64,000 nt of DNA from the NCBI RefSeq assembly GCF_008923725.1, contig NZ_WBPF01000013.1:434001-498000 (forward strand), in the 5' to 3' direction. How positions within the stretch are numbered: the stretch's first letter is position 1; each line of letters starts with the position of its first letter. Shown one piece after another: positions 26,531-37,087 of this stretch. The translations under genes and the position numbers were made by a program. The notes under the pieces were generated by a model. That model ran no database searches. It was not told the DNA's origin and saw only the letters and a program-made list of their open reading frames with translations. Origin of the DNA: Bacillus sp. CH140a_4T. GTDB taxonomy: Bacteria > Bacillota > Bacilli > Bacillales > Bacillaceae_G.

Positions 26531-26569
26531 TACCATGCAATAAATTGCATGGTACGCAATTTATTGCAT
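26531..26569. promoter_or_regulatory. Tandem palindromes, candidate BkdR upstream activating sites
   Basis: A perfect 11-base inverted repeat (26531-26554, core ATGCAATAAATTGCAT) is followed by a second, less perfect copy (ACGCAATTTATTGCAT, about 26554-26569). Their centres are 19 bases apart and lie about 118 and 137 bases upstream of the -24 element, where enhancer-binding proteins normally bind. The second copy overlaps the bkdR stop codon. The pair could also end the bkdR transcript, but there is no good T-tract. Confidence 0.6.
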
Positions 26570-28633
26570 GCTATTTTTTGCACACTCATACTTTTCTAGC
26601 TTGTAATATAAATTCCGAACCGAAATTCCTAATGCTCTTGCAGTTTTTGTTTTATTTCCATCTAACCTCTCTAAACATTCATGAATGATATGCCCTTCAA
26701 ACTCTGTCACCAAATGTTCAAGTGGCTTTTCTTCTAATTCAGGTAATAAGTTATTTTGTTTTACCTCAGTCTGCTCTTCTGTATGTAAAGGGGGTAAATG
26801 ATGGACATCAATATATATTTCGTTATAATTCATAAAGATAATAGCTCGTCCTAAAATGTTTTCAAGCTCCCTCACATTCCCTGGCCATTCATATGATTGT
26901 AAATATGAAATAGCCGCATCAGTAAGCCCCTCTACATTCCGGCCATAATCTTGGTTAATTTTTTGGATCAATCTGTCTGCAATTGCCGGTATATCTCCTT
27001 TTCGCTGACGAAGAGACGGAATTTGAATTGGAATTTTATTTAATCGATAATATAAATCCTCTCTAAACTCTCCTTTTAGAATGCCCTTTTCTAAATTCAC
27101 ATGTGTTGCTGCAATTACTCGGACATTTATAGGTATCGCTTTCGTTCCACCAACTTTTACAATTTCTTTTTCTTGCAACACGCGAAGGAGTTTCGCTTGC
27201 GTATTTGCAGACAATTCTCCTATTTCATCTAAAAAGATACTACCGTTATTCGCTTCCTCAAAAAAACCTCGTTTTCCGCCTCTTTTTGCTCCTGAGAATG
27301 CCCCTTCCTCATAACCGAATAATTCACTTTCTAATAAAGTCTCGGAAATAGCAGCACAGTTTACCCGGACGAATTTATTATATTTTCGATTACTTCCATT
27401 ATGAATTGCATGTGCAAACAATTCTTTACCCGTTCCGGATTCTCCGCGTAGTAATACTGTTGCTGGTGTATTCGCCCCAAGTTTCGCCTGCTCAATAGCA
27501 GCCGTTGTTTCATCTGAGTTTCCGACAATGTCATCAAATGAATATTTCGCTTCTAACGTTCGAATAATTTGCCTTGCTCGATTCAATTCATTTGTTAACT
27601 TTTGAATTTCTGATACGTCACGAATTACACCAACGCTTCCTTTCAATATCCCATCCACTATAACTGGCGCTACGTTTACAATTACATCACGCTTCTTTTG
27701 TCCAATCTTCATATGTATTCCGCGTACCGCCCTACGCGTTCGAAGTACTTTCATATGCATACTTTCACCTTCTACAATATCGGTTGTAGCCGGTTTCCCA
27801 ATAATGTCCTCTTCTGTTAAACCTGTTAATTTCGTATACGCAGGGTTAATTACTAATCCTCTTCCTTTTTCATCCACGACCGAAATTGCTTCCTCAGACG
27901 AGTTGATAATCGCCTCAAGTAACGTTTGGATCTCCTTTAAATCTGTAACTTCTTCCGCAAGATCTACAACTTCTGTTATATCTTTAAAAATCGCAAATGC
28001 CCCTTGTACCTCTCCTCCCTCTTTTAATATTGGAATACGTGTTGTAATAATTTTCTTTTCATTCTCTAATGTCAGTTCATAATTTACTTCTATTTGTTTC
28101 GTACGTATAATACGAAGCAACTTACTAGTCGGAATAACTTCTAAAATATATTTCCCTACCGCATCTTCTTTTTTATATCCGATAATGCGCTCTGCACTTT
28201 TATTAAACAGGCGAACTTGTCCCTCTCGATCAATCACAATCATACCGTCATGCGTAGAATTTAAAATTAAATCCCCTTGCTGCGTCTGTTCTTCTAACTT
28301 TCCAATTAAATCTTCCTTCTCATGTGCTAATCTCGTTACAATTTTTGCAATGTCACCTGGTATAAGAAGCGTATCTTTATGCTTTTTCTTTAATAAAACT
28401 TTATGTAAATCAGCATCACCTGTCATATCGAACATTACATCAATATCCATAGAAAGAAACGGCGTTACACTCTCTCCAATCGTAACCCCGTATTCCTTAG
28501 CCATTTGTAATCCTTTTGCTATCGGATTTATATCAATAATCCCTATAATTTGAAATATATTCGAACTTTGTAACAGATTCAGCAGTGTACTGCCACCTTC
28601 ACCTGCACCAACAATTAAAACTTTTTGTTTCAT
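26561..28633 (-). CDS. bkdR: Sigma-54-dependent activator of the bkd operon
   Basis: A 690-residue enhancer-binding protein. The N terminus has a Rossmann-like motif ([11 protein letters not shown]). Two PAS domains follow (about 125-235 and 240-350), then the AAA+ domain with Walker A GESGTGKE (about 395), GAFSGA (about 444) in place of the usual GAFTGA, and Walker [11 protein letters not shown] Fis-type helix-turn-helix lies at the C terminus. It activates ptb-bkd transcription, probably in response to branched-chain amino acids or their keto acids. Confidence 0.93.
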   Translation of the reverse strand: MKQKVLIVGAGEGGSTLLNLLQSSNIFQIIGIIDINPIAKGLQMAKEYGVTIGESVTPFLSMDIDVMFDMTGDADLHKVLLKKKHKDTLLIPGDIAKIVTRLAHEKEDLIGKLEEQTQQGDLILNSTHDGMIVIDREGQVRLFNKSAERIIGYKKEDAVGKYILEVIPTSKLLRIIRTKQIEVNYELTLENEKKIITTRIPILKEGGEVQGAFAIFKDITEVVDLAEEVTDLKEIQTLLEAIINSSEEAISVVDEKGRGLVINPAYTKLTGLTEEDIIGKPATTDIVEGESMHMKVLRTRRAVRGIHMKIGQKKRDVIVNVAPVIVDGILKGSVGVIRDVSEIQKLTNELNRARQIIRTLEAKYSFDDIVGNSDETTAAIEQAKLGANTPATVLLRGESGTGKELFAHAIHNGSNRKYNKFVRVNCAAISETLLESELFGYEEGAFSGAKRGGKRGFFEEANNGSIFLDEIGELSANTQAKLLRVLQEKEIVKVGGTKAIPINVRVIAATHVNLEKGILKGEFREDLYYRLNKIPIQIPSLRQRKGDIPAIADRLIQKINQDYGRNVEGLTDAAISYLQSYEWPGNVRELENILGRAIIFMNYNEIYIDVHHLPPLHTEEQTEVKQNNLLPELEEKPLEHLVTEFEGHIIHECLERLDGNKTKTARALGISVRNLYYKLEKYECAKNSMQ

Positions 28634-28768
28634 TTATTACACTTCCTCTCGAGTATCTCTGCAAAATTTTTCACACCCTTATCTTACTCGTTCAGTCCCC
28701 TCTTGACAAACCCCCTTTTCATATAACATCATTAAAATAAACAAAATAATCTGAAAAGGAGCGTTTAT

Positions 28769-29002
28769 ATGCAGCGTTACCTTGCTCTATCATTAGCACT
28801 CATCCCTATTTCATTAGCTGTATTTGGCATTAAGTTAATGAGAGATACTGTATTCGGGATTCTATTTCCTCCACTCTCTATACTATGGTTACAATTTTTA
28901 ATCGGCGCTCTCTGCTTCGGGCTCGGGTTTTATATCTTCGGAGGCTTCGTCTTACACCGAGACCGTAAACGAAATAAAGTACAAGCTCGCTTTAGAAGAT
29001 AG
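28769..29002 (+). CDS. DUF2627 small membrane protein (YqzF-like)
   Basis: Seventy-seven residues with two hydrophobic segments (about 4-22 and 38-62) and a strongly basic C-terminal tail, matching the DUF2627 family (B. subtilis YqzF). Function is unknown. AAGGAG precedes the start. It is divergent from bkdR and convergent with the phosphodiesterase gene. Confidence 0.82.
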   Translation: MQRYLALSLALIPISLAVFGIKLMRDTVFGILFPPLSILWLQFLIGALCFGLGFYIFGGFVLHRDRKRNKVQARFRR

Positions 29003-29025
29003 GAAGGCCCCACTATTTATAAATA

Positions 29026-29057
29026 AAAAATGAGACCGTTACACACGGTCTCATTTT
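29026..29057. terminator. Bidirectional terminator
   Basis: AATGAGACCGT and ACGGTCTCATT form a strong stem flanked by A and T runs between convergent genes. Confidence 0.9.
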
Positions 29058-29779
29058 TTTATTGGCAATAACGTTCTTGCTGTTTCAGGATAATCAGTAA
29101 TAATCGCTGAAATATTCATATCAAAATATTTACGCATAAGCGTTTCTTCATTTATTGTATAAGGGCGAACCTCTACATCACTTTCCATCGTTAATTCGGC
29201 AACAGCATCTTGAAGATAACGATAATTAGGGTGCACTGCTGTAGCGCCCATTTTTTTCGCATACGACCACGGACTATGCAAACCTTCGCGATATAAAATC
29301 GCTGTTTGAATATCAGGAGCCATCATATGACACCTTTTCATACTGTAGTGATTGAATGAAGAAAATATAACACGATCTTCTAGATTACATTTCCGTACAA
29401 GCGTTATAACTTCTTCCTCTAAACCTCTGTATGGGATTTTATTATTTTTAAGTTCAATATTAAGTAGCATCTCTGTTTTTTCAATCCATTGTAATACTTC
29501 TTCTAAAAGGGGTATTTTACAAAACCCTACTTTATCACCAAATTTATAGCTCGCATCTAATTTACATAAATCCTCATATACATAATTTCGAACCGCACCT
29601 TTTCCATTTGTTGTCCTGTTCACTGTTTCATCATGAATGACGACAACTTTTCCATCTTTCGTTAATTGAACATCAAGTTCAATACCATCTGCTCTAAAAG
29701 ATTCCGCTGCTTCAAATGAAATCATCGTATTTTCTGGGTATGTTCCTGCTGCACCACGATGTGCAAATATAAGAGTCAT
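29051..29779 (-). CDS. Glycerophosphodiester phosphodiesterase
   Basis: About 242 residues from ATG 29779 (GGGGGAG upstream). The GDPD signature is complete: AHRGAAGTYPENT, the ELDVQLTKDGKVVVIHDETVNRTT block and NIELK. It lacks a signal peptide, so it acts in the cytoplasm, cleaving glycerophosphodiesters to glycerol 3-phosphate and an alcohol. It resembles B. subtilis YqiK. Confidence 0.92.
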   Translation of the reverse strand: MTLIFAHRGAAGTYPENTMISFEAAESFRADGIELDVQLTKDGKVVVIHDETVNRTTNGKGAVRNYVYEDLCKLDASYKFGDKVGFCKIPLLEEVLQWIEKTEMLLNIELKNNKIPYRGLEEEVITLVRKCNLEDRVIFSSFNHYSMKRCHMMAPDIQTAILYREGLHSPWSYAKKMGATAVHPNYRYLQDAVAELTMESDVEVRPYTINEETLMRKYFDMNISAIITDYPETARTLLPIKK

Positions 29780-29829
29780 CCTCACTCCCCCAATCTTATG
29801 CTATACTATACGAAAAAGGAGGTACTTCT

Positions 29830-29976
29830 ATGAGACCATTACAAATTTCTCCAGACACTGCAGTCCGCCTATCAAAAGCATTAGGTGTTCCGCTTGAACA
29901 ACTTATGCATATGCCGCAGCACATTTTAATTCAAAAGTTAGTTGAATTAGAAAAACAAAATAAAGACGAAGAATAA
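29830..29976 (+). CDS. YycC-like micro-protein
   Basis: A 48-codon gene starts at ATG 29830, behind AAGGAGG, and ends at TAA 29974-29976. The segments MRPLQISPDTAVRLSKALGV and MHMPQHIL match the YycC-like family as I remember it. Function is unknown; the sequence looks like a single short helical domain. It is divergent from the phosphodiesterase gene and has its own terminator. Confidence 0.82.
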   Translation: MRPLQISPDTAVRLSKALGVPLEQLMHMPQHILIQKLVELEKQNKDEE

Positions 29977-29979
29977 TAC

Positions 29980-30004
29980 AGTCCTGTTTTGCAGGACTTT
30001 TTAT
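29980..30004 (+). terminator. Terminator of the YycC-like gene
   Basis: AGTCCTG and CAGGACT around TTTTG, followed by a T-rich stretch. Confidence 0.85.
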
Positions 30005-30106
30005 TATTTTCTATTATATCACGGATGACTTCCCTGCTAAAATTCTTTAACGGATGCACTATGATTCCATGTAATCTTTTCTCAAAACATTTATATTCAA
30101 TTAAAT

Positions 30107-30139
30107 GAAACCCCCTCTTTTAATAAAAGAAGGGGTTTC
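30107..30139 (-). terminator. Terminator of the GT-C-like gene
   Basis: AAACCCCCTCTTTT pairs with AAAAGAAGGGGTTT with one mismatch. It lies just after the minus-strand gene. Confidence 0.75.
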
Positions 30140-30164
30140 TTACTACTTGTTTCAATTACTCAAA

Positions 30165-31691
30165 TTATGCATTTTTCTTTTCTTTGTTAAAAATCATAAA
30201 CAATTTATACAACCCTAAAGAAGCTGGAATATTCATAAATGCAAATGCTTCATACGTATAATGAGGAGCTGTTTCCCATAGTAACAAGAAAGTAAATACT
30301 CCTAATGTACTAATCATCGCAATTCGTATAACTTCCGATTCATTTTCATCTTTCTTTTTATAAAGAATAATAGCCGCCAGAACAGCTACATAAACGAATA
30401 ATTTGATAACATACGAATATATAGTGACGATTTCATAATTCGTTGTATTATAGTTCGATACGTAATTAGTTATCGTGTCATTCTTCTGCTCAAACCATTC
30501 TCCAATACGGTACATGGAGAACTGACTTGATACCCATTCTCTAGTTATTTTTTCATTTAAATGTTGTACATAACCCGTTACACCAAGTTCACTGAAACGC
30601 TGCACTATAACTTCTTTATTGTGTTCATTCAAATCCTTCGTATTCTTTATGTTTTCATCATCAATATAATCTGCATCTGCCTGATTCCACACACCATACG
30701 TATCTTTGTTCAGCCCCATTTTCACCCAATGAGTAAATGGAATTTTTTCAATTTCATTATCGGTGCTGAGATTTAACTTTGTCGTTATACCTTTAAAACT
30801 TACAATAAGGATTAAACAAAATAAAACACTACTTAACACCTTTATAGAATATTCCTTACGAAACTTTAAAATATTTTCAATTAAAATCGCTAAAGCTACA
30901 GCCAATGCTGTTGGTCTTATAATATAAGTACAAGCTGCGAAAACCCCTAATAAAATCCATAAAATAATCTTCATTCTTTTTGTTTCCGCCGTTTTCAAGC
31001 ACAAATATGTATACATCGTTGCTGAAATAAAAAATATTACTAATGTATGCGTATAGAAAACTGGTGCCTGCCAATATATAAAAATGTTTAGCACAGATAA
31101 CACGATCGATATGTGAGCAACTTTAAAGTTTGTAATTTTCCTTACAATTAATACATTTAAAATAATACTACCTGTTATACAGGCTATCGGTAATATTTTT
31201 ATCGCTAAATCTACACTTCCTACCAATCTAGCAAAATATCCTCCTAATAATACGATATGTGTATTATATGGATAAAATAGAAGCTGTCCCATTTCTAAGA
31301 ATTGATCATCTCCATTAAACACAGAGACAATCCCTTGTTTAAGGATAGCATAATCTCCTATAACAGGGTTAAATGCTATGGAAGTAATAAATATTTCCAT
31401 CATCAAAATGATTATACTACCTAAAGTAATCATAATATTTGTGTGTGTTCTTTTCATTTTATTAATAACCCACTTATAATACATAAAGAAGAGCGCAAAT
31501 AAAAGCAACGTCACCGCTATAACAGCACCGACTTTTTCAAGAGTATACTCCTCAGTCGGATAAGGAAATTCACCACTCATCAAAATTGTTTTCGGGATAA
31601 AAAATTTACTTACTATCATTGAAAATACAAATAAAAACACCGTTATAACAATGATTGGGTAAGCTCGATTCACTATTTTTGTTAAAGTCAT
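30165..31691 (-). CDS. Polytopic membrane protein, GT-C glycosyltransferase-like
   Basis: A 508-residue protein with about twelve hydrophobic helices and one hydrophilic loop (about residues 305-400). The first large outer loop contains VIGDYAILKQG, an acidic motif in the place GT-C enzymes use for catalysis, and YPYNTHIVLLGGYF resembles PMT-type transferases. Such enzymes move sugars from lipid carriers to cell-wall polymers or proteins. Start ATG follows AGGAGA. I infer the class from topology and these motifs; the donor and acceptor are unknown. No operon partner. Confidence 0.6.
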   Translation of the reverse strand: MTLTKIVNRAYPIIVITVFLFVFSMIVSKFFIPKTILMSGEFPYPTEEYTLEKVGAVIAVTLLLFALFFMYYKWVINKMKRTHTNIMITLGSIIILMMEIFITSIAFNPVIGDYAILKQGIVSVFNGDDQFLEMGQLLFYPYNTHIVLLGGYFARLVGSVDLAIKILPIACITGSIILNVLIVRKITNFKVAHISIVLSVLNIFIYWQAPVFYTHTLVIFFISATMYTYLCLKTAETKRMKIILWILLGVFAACTYIIRPTALAVALAILIENILKFRKEYSIKVLSSVLFCLILIVSFKGITTKLNLSTDNEIEKIPFTHWVKMGLNKDTYGVWNQADADYIDDENIKNTKDLNEHNKEVIVQRFSELGVTGYVQHLNEKITREWVSSQFSMYRIGEWFEQKNDTITNYVSNYNTTNYEIVTIYSYVIKLFVYVAVLAAIILYKKKDENESEVIRIAMISTLGVFTFLLLWETAPHYTYEAFAFMNIPASLGLYKLFMIFNKEKKNA

Positions 31692-31976
31692 TCATCCATT
31701 CTCCTATATTTCTAACTTTTCCCAATCAATGATACGTTATAGAGATTATGTTGTCAAACCTACGTATCTCCTGTGCACACCCTATTTTCACTGCATTTTT
31801 TATATACATATGTATTCCTTCAAAATTCTTAAATCAAAGCAAATAAAAAGACCAACGAATTCTAACATTCATTGGTCATAAAATAAAAAGTTCATTGGTT
31901 TTAAATTTAATATCGAGTATCAATTTCAAGAATTATTAAGCTTTACTAAAACTTAAATCACTTACTAATTCTAATC

Positions 31977-32771
31977 TCAGCTAGCCTTATGTTCAAGTCT
32001 CAGCTTATCCGCAACCATTGCGATGAACTCGGAATTCGTAGGTTTTGCTTTTGACATGGATACTGTATAACCGAATAAAGACGAAATAGAATCAATATTC
32101 CCACGACTCCATGCTACTTCAATCGCGTGACGGATTGCTCGCTCAACACGGCTTGCTGTTGTATTATATTTCTTTGCAATATCTGGATACAATACTTTCG
32201 TAATAGATCCAAGTAATTCGATATCGTTGTACACCATAGATATTGCTTCCCTTAAGTACATATATCCTTTAATATGAGCAGGCACACCAATTTCATGAAT
32301 GATACTCGTAATGCTTGCATCTAAGTTTTTCGGCTTTCCATCTATAGTCGTTGCTGAACGGAAAGATGGCAGTGGACGTTTAATGGTAGCGTTCGCTTTA
32401 CCGCTTACTTGACGAATATGACTCGTTAAATTCTCCATATCAAATGGTTTTAATATGAAATATGAAGCACCTAAGTCAACTGCTTTTTTCGTCACATCTT
32501 CTTGTCCAAATGCTGTCAACATAATTACGCTAGGCTGTCTTAGCCTTTCAATATGTCGCATTTTCTCTAGTACAGCTAAACCATCTAAATGTGGCATAAT
32601 AATGTCTAAAACAAGTACATCCGGCTGCTTATCATTTAATAAATTTAAACACTCTTGACCATTATAAGCAGTACCGATTACTTCCATATCATCTTGAGCA
32701 GCTACATAACTCTCTAGCATTGATACTAATTCTTTATTATCATCCACAAGACATACTTTAATTTTCTCCAC
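31977..32771 (-). CDS. spo0A: Sporulation master response regulator Spo0A
   Basis: A 264-residue transcription factor from GTG 32771 behind GGGAGGA. The receiver domain (1-125) has the phosphorylated Asp in VLVLDIIMP and a conserved Lys in LKPFD. The DNA-binding domain (about 150-264) carries [21 protein letters not shown], the recognition helix region. When phosphorylated by the phosphorelay it binds 0A boxes and commits the cell to sporulation. It is downstream of spoIVB, as in B. subtilis. Confidence 0.98.
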   Translation of the reverse strand: MEKIKVCLVDDNKELVSMLESYVAAQDDMEVIGTAYNGQECLNLLNDKQPDVLVLDIIMPHLDGLAVLEKMRHIERLRQPSVIMLTAFGQEDVTKKAVDLGASYFILKPFDMENLTSHIRQVSGKANATIKRPLPSFRSATTIDGKPKNLDASITSIIHEIGVPAHIKGYMYLREAISMVYNDIELLGSITKVLYPDIAKKYNTTASRVERAIRHAIEVAWSRGNIDSISSLFGYTVSMSKAKPTNSEFIAMVADKLRLEHKAS

Positions 32772-32834
32772 AGCTTTTCCTCCCTTACCGAATCGATTCT
32801 CCGACATGTGTATCCTTCTAGGCTACATGAATTG

Positions 32835-32841
32835 TTCGACA
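32835..32841 (-). promoter_or_regulatory. 0A box upstream of spo0A
   Basis: TTCGACA on the plus strand is TGTCGAA on the minus strand, a perfect 0A-box core, about 65 bases upstream of the spo0A start. It supports autoregulation by Spo0A~P. Confidence 0.6.
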
Positions 32842-33037
32842 ATTGTGTGAAAATTCCCTTTTAAAGTTTGTTACTTTCCGATAAAATCACAAAAAAATAT
32901 GTTTATCGCTCATTTATTCCCTTTCGCAACACATTCCATCATAGAAATACAACGAAACGTTCAACCCTTTTCTTTTATTTTACAACAAAAAACACCTCTT
33001 GCGGAGCTTTTACAAAATTTCAACGAATTTTTCATCA

Positions 33038-33072
33038 GAAAAGCGAGCTAATTAATAATTAGCTCGCTTTTC
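33038..33072 (-). terminator. Terminator of spoIVB
   Basis: GAAAAGCGAGCTAATTA pairs with TAATTAGCTCGCTTTTC, overlapping the end of spoIVB. It separates spoIVB from spo0A. Confidence 0.88.
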
Positions 33073-34357
33073 TTTCTTGTTCATAAATGTTAATTCCAGC
33101 CTCATGTAACATCCATTCAATATGAACACCATATCCTGATGTCGGATCATTTACAAATACATGTGTAACAGCGCCAATTACTTTCCCATTTTGTACAATT
33201 GGACTTCCACTCATGCCCTGTACGATACCACCCGTTTTCGCTAATAAACGTTTGTCTGTTACTTTTATTACCATTCCTTTTGTAGCCGGAAACTTTTGTG
33301 GTACTGTACTAACAACTTCAATATCAAACGACTCCACTTTATCTTTATCAATAACTGTTAATATTTTTGCCGGTCCCTCTTTTACTTGATGAGATAGTGC
33401 AATAGGCATTGCTTTATCCATTACGCCATTTGTCATATTCGCATTCAATTTCCCGAATATACCAAATGGACTATTTATTGTAATATTACCAATCACTTCA
33501 CGATCTGGTGAAAACCTTGCTAATTTCTCTCCTGGATTCCCATGACTACCTCTTTCAATTGATGTAACTGTCGAACGCATAATTTGTCCATCTTCGACTT
33601 GAATCGGCTTTTTCGTATCGTTATCAGAAATGACATGACCAAGTGCCCCATATTTCATAGAATCAGGATGAACAAATGTCATTGTTCCAATTCCAGCTGC
33701 GGAATCACGAATATATAAACCAATGCGATAAGACGATTCTCCACTGTCTTTTTGTGGTGTTAACTTAGTACGGATATGTTTTCCATCTCTTAACAAAACA
33801 AGATTAAGCGGTTCACCTGTTTCACCACTATTATGAATAAATGGTGCTACATCACTCATTCTTTCAATTGTTTTCCCATTAATTTCAGTAATCATATCTC
33901 CAATTTGCACACCAGCTGTTTCACCAGGAGACACTTTCCCTTTTTCAGTTTGAATTAAATGATGGCCTACAACAAGTACCCCTTTTGTGTTTAACTTCAC
34001 ACCAATTGATTGTCCACCTGGAATAACTTTGAAATCTTTTAATACTTTCACATTTACTTTTTTCACTGGAAAACCAGCAAGTTGAAACACCATATCTGCT
34101 TCACCATTTTGATGAGAATTTACCATAAGTCCTTGTTTTTGTTCATTTGAACTTACTGTAAACACATGACGATCTGTAGATGAAGCTTGAAATACTGGTA
34201 ATGAAGCTATTTCTGATTGTTGTCCTTCAAAAACAACAAGTTGCTTCGGGGATGAAATAAACGTCCGAAGCGGTTTAAAACACCCTATAAAAACTAAAGA
34301 AACAAGGAGGAAAATACCTATTATTTTGCGAAATCTTTCTAATTTCAATTTGTTCAC
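33059..34357 (-). CDS. spoIVB: SpoIVB sporulation signalling serine peptidase
   Basis: A 432-residue S55-family protease. An N-terminal membrane anchor (about 12-28) precedes a PDZ domain (about 115-200) and the peptidase domain, with GALGHVISD (catalytic His) and QGMSGSPI (catalytic Ser). Made in the forespore, it crosses to the intermembrane space and triggers SpoIVFB-dependent activation of pro-sigma K. The start is GTG 34357 with AGGAGCG upstream. Confidence 0.96.
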   Translation of the reverse strand: MNKLKLERFRKIIGIFLLVSLVFIGCFKPLRTFISSPKQLVVFEGQQSEIASLPVFQASSTDRHVFTVSSNEQKQGLMVNSHQNGEADMVFQLAGFPVKKVNVKVLKDFKVIPGGQSIGVKLNTKGVLVVGHHLIQTEKGKVSPGETAGVQIGDMITEINGKTIERMSDVAPFIHNSGETGEPLNLVLLRDGKHIRTKLTPQKDSGESSYRIGLYIRDSAAGIGTMTFVHPDSMKYGALGHVISDNDTKKPIQVEDGQIMRSTVTSIERGSHGNPGEKLARFSPDREVIGNITINSPFGIFGKLNANMTNGVMDKAMPIALSHQVKEGPAKILTVIDKDKVESFDIEVVSTVPQKFPATKGMVIKVTDKRLLAKTGGIVQGMSGSPIVQNGKVIGAVTHVFVNDPTSGYGVHIEWMLHEAGINIYEQERKAS

Positions 34358-34460
34358 TCTCCTCGCTCCTACCCCACATTCAGCCTCTTGGCTTCACTTT
34401 TTAATCTCTCCTTGCAGTGCTTTATTTATAACCGGAAGAATTAAGAAATCATCTTTTGAG

Positions 34461-34487
34461 AAAAAAAGCTATCCATTACTGGATAGC
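34461..34487 (-). terminator. Terminator of recN
   Basis: AGCTATCC and GGATAGCC stem ending in T7 on the minus strand, overlapping the recN 3' end. Confidence 0.85.
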
Positions 34488-36215
34488 CTCTGCTGTCTGT
34501 TTAAAATGATGTGCTTGCGTAAGTAATTCTTTCGCATGTTCTGTCGTTAAATCTGTAATTTCTACACCAGAAATCATTCGAGCTATTTCTGTTACTTTAT
34601 CCTCCATAGTTAAAACGGTAACTGATGTAATTGTGCGATCATTCGCTACTTGTTTTCGAATAAATAAATGCGAATCCGCCATTGAAGCGACTTGAGGTAA
34701 GTGCGTAATACAAAGTACTTGTGAGTTTACTGATACTCGATAAATTTTTTCCGCAATAGCCTGTGCGACCCGGCCACTTACACCAGTATCCACCTCATCA
34801 AAAATAACTGATGCAACACCTTGATGCTTAGAAAAAATGCTTTTTAAAGCTAAAATAATACGAGATAACTCTCCGCCAGAAGCGACCTTTGAAAGTGGTT
34901 TTAGTGGCTCACCTGGATTTGTTGAAATATAAAATTCCACATGATCGTAGCCATCCGCCGTAAGTCTTACCGGCGCTCCTTCTACAAGAGGCTCTTCAGC
35001 ATTTCCTACTCGCTTCATGATTCTCACTTCAAATTTTGTTTTTTCCATATATAATTCTTTTAATTCCTGATGAATGGCATTTGTAAGATGCTCTGCAAGT
35101 TCATGACGCATATTACTTAACAACGTTGCTTCTTTCAGAATAACACTTTCTAATTCCTTTAACTGCTTCTTCGTCGTTTCAATATGAACGTCTTTATTTT
35201 CAATCGTAAAAATTTCTTGTTCAATTTTATCAGCATACGCTAAAATCTCTTCTACAGTATTTCCATATTTTCTCTTTAGCATACGAATTTCATTTAAACG
35301 CGTTTCAATTTCGTCTAAACGATTCGGATCATATTCCATCATATCGAGCTTTTCTCTTAGTTGATACGCAACTTCCTCTAATAAGTAGTAGCTATTTGCA
35401 ATTGAATCATGATTTTCTTGATACATTTCATCTAAATGTGTAATACTCTCCATTTGTCCCATTGCGCTTCGTACATTATCTAATCCTTGTCCGTCAGCAC
35501 TTAACGAGCGATATGCATCGCCTAATGCTTTGTAAATTTTTTCGAAATTAGAAATTTGCAAACGTTCTTCAGTTAATTCATTTTCTTCATCCATCTTTAA
35601 ATCCGCCTTACGGATTTCTTCATGCTGGAATTGAATTAAATCTAAGCGATGCGCCATTTGTTGTTCATTTTCACTTAACGATTTTAACTGTTTTTTTAAC
35701 TTCTCATAGTCAGTGTATACGTTTTGGTATATACCCAGTTGTTTAACAATACGATCTCCATCAAAATGATCAAGCATAAATAAATGACGCTCTTCATTCA
35801 TTAAATCTTGTGTTTCGTGCTGCCCATGAATATCAACAAGTGTTTTTCCAATTTCTTTTAATATACTAAGGGTAACTAGTTTCCCATTTACACGACATAC
35901 GCTTTTTCCGTTTGCAGCGATATCACGCTTCAAAATAATCATGCCGTCTTCGATTTCTATGTCCAACTCTTCTGCCTTTTCAATACACGGATGCTTATCA
36001 TCTTCTACATAAAATAGCCCCTCTATCTCAGCTTTTTCTGTTCCGTATCGAACGAATTCCGCTGAACCACGACCACCTACAAGTAAACTAATCGCATCAA
36101 TAATAATCGATTTTCCAGCTCCTGTTTCCCCACTTAAAACCGTTAATCCTTTTTGAAAAGAAATATTTAATGCCTCAATAATAGCAAAGTTTCTAATCGA
36201 TAGTTCCGATAACAA
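34476..36215 (-). CDS. recN: DNA repair ATPase RecN
   Basis: About 579 residues from TTG 36215, chosen because GAGGTGA lies just upstream and the protein then begins LLSELSIRNFAIIEAL, the family start. This SMC-like protein has Walker A GETGAGKS near the N terminus, a long coiled-coil middle (about 160-380), the signature SGGELSR and Walker B VIFDEVDTG near the C terminus. It acts early at double-strand breaks. Confidence 0.95.
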   Translation of the reverse strand: MLSELSIRNFAIIEALNISFQKGLTVLSGETGAGKSIIIDAISLLVGGRGSAEFVRYGTEKAEIEGLFYVEDDKHPCIEKAEELDIEIEDGMIILKRDIAANGKSVCRVNGKLVTLSILKEIGKTLVDIHGQHETQDLMNEERHLFMLDHFDGDRIVKQLGIYQNVYTDYEKLKKQLKSLSENEQQMAHRLDLIQFQHEEIRKADLKMDEENELTEERLQISNFEKIYKALGDAYRSLSADGQGLDNVRSAMGQMESITHLDEMYQENHDSIANSYYLLEEVAYQLREKLDMMEYDPNRLDEIETRLNEIRMLKRKYGNTVEEILAYADKIEQEIFTIENKDVHIETTKKQLKELESVILKEATLLSNMRHELAEHLTNAIHQELKELYMEKTKFEVRIMKRVGNAEEPLVEGAPVRLTADGYDHVEFYISTNPGEPLKPLSKVASGGELSRIILALKSIFSKHQGVASVIFDEVDTGVSGRVAQAIAEKIYRVSVNSQVLCITHLPQVASMADSHLFIRKQVANDRTITSVTVLTMEDKVTEIARMISGVEITDLTTEHAKELLTQAHHFKQTAEAIQ

Positions 36216-36429
36216 TGCCCCATTCACCTCGTTATAAACTAATCCCCTATTCAGGGCTTTTCTCAGTTCTTTATTCAAATAGTCATACTATATGTTTGTA
36301 TGTATAAATTACTTTTCTAACCGCTCCATTGTACCAAACATTTGTTTTACGGGTCAATCCACCTATTTCCTAATTTTATTCACAGAAAATATTATATTAC
36401 AATTAAGAATTCACGTTTTTAACCAATTA

Positions 36430-36481
36430 AAAAATCCTGTTCACTTTCCACTTTACAGAGGAAAGCAAACAAGATTTTTTT
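36430..36481 (-). terminator. Terminator of argR
   Basis: A long stem pairs AATCCTGTTCACTTTCC with GGAAAGCAAACAAGATT with a few mismatches; T-run on the minus strand. Confidence 0.8.
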
Positions 36482-36482
36482 G

Positions 36483-36932
36483 TTACAGCATATTTAAGAA
36501 ACGATCAGAGACAACACCTGTATCTTCAGGTGTGCGGCAAATAATTAAGCAAGTATCATCACCACAGATGGTTCCGATGATCTCATCCCACTCTAAATGA
36601 TCAATAAGTGCCCCAAGTGAATGAGCGTTACCAGGCAATGTTTTTAGCACAAGCATATGTCCTGCCGTGTCTAATTTTACAAATGAATCCACTAGATTGC
36701 GTTTTAATTTTTGTAACGGGTTAAATCGTTGATCTGCTGGCAAGCTATATTTATAGCGACCATCATGTAATGGCACTTTCACTAAGTGCAGTTCTTTAAT
36801 ATCGCGCGATACTGTTGCTTGCGTTACATTAAATCCCTCATTACGTAAAATATCAACTAATTCATCTTGTGTTTCAATTTCTTTGTTTGCAATAATTTCC
36901 CTGATTTTAATATGGCGCTGACCTTTATTCAT
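36483..36932 (-). CDS. argR: Arginine repressor ArgR/AhrC
   Basis: About 149 residues from ATG 36932 (GAGGTG upstream). The N-terminal winged helix contains [28 protein letters not shown]; the C-terminal oligomerisation domain contains [11 protein letters not shown] and [15 protein letters not shown], which bind arginine. It represses arginine synthesis and activates catabolism. It sits between tlyA and recN, the standard Bacillus order. Confidence 0.96.
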   Translation of the reverse strand: MNKGQRHIKIREIIANKEIETQDELVDILRNEGFNVTQATVSRDIKELHLVKVPLHDGRYKYSLPADQRFNPLQKLKRNLVDSFVKLDTAGHMLVLKTLPGNAHSLGALIDHLEWDEIIGTICGDDTCLIICRTPEDTGVVSDRFLNML

Positions 36933-37052
36933 ACATTTGCACCTCACACTATCTCTTACCATAGTTTAAACATTGGTATACTTCATTATTTATGTTAACT
37001 TATAATTCGTTACTTGTACACAATTGTTTTTACAATCATTATACAATTACAA

Positions 37053-37087
37053 CAAAAAGAGGAACAACATATGTTATTCCCCTTTTC
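37053..37087 (-). terminator. Terminator at the end of tlyA
   Basis: AGAGGAACAAC pairs imperfectly with GTTATTCCCC, with a T-run on the minus strand. It overlaps the tlyA stop. Confidence 0.65.

Noticed and set aside
31845-31880. Hairpin near 31850 as terminator of spo0A
   Set aside because: GACCAACGAA/TTCATTGGTC has a mismatch, and the element lies about 100 bases past the spo0A stop without a clean T-run for the minus strand; left uncalled.
34380-34420. Five-codon reading frame with a ribosome binding site upstream of spoIVB
   Set aside because: Too short to judge, and no pairing or conservation can be seen from one sequence.
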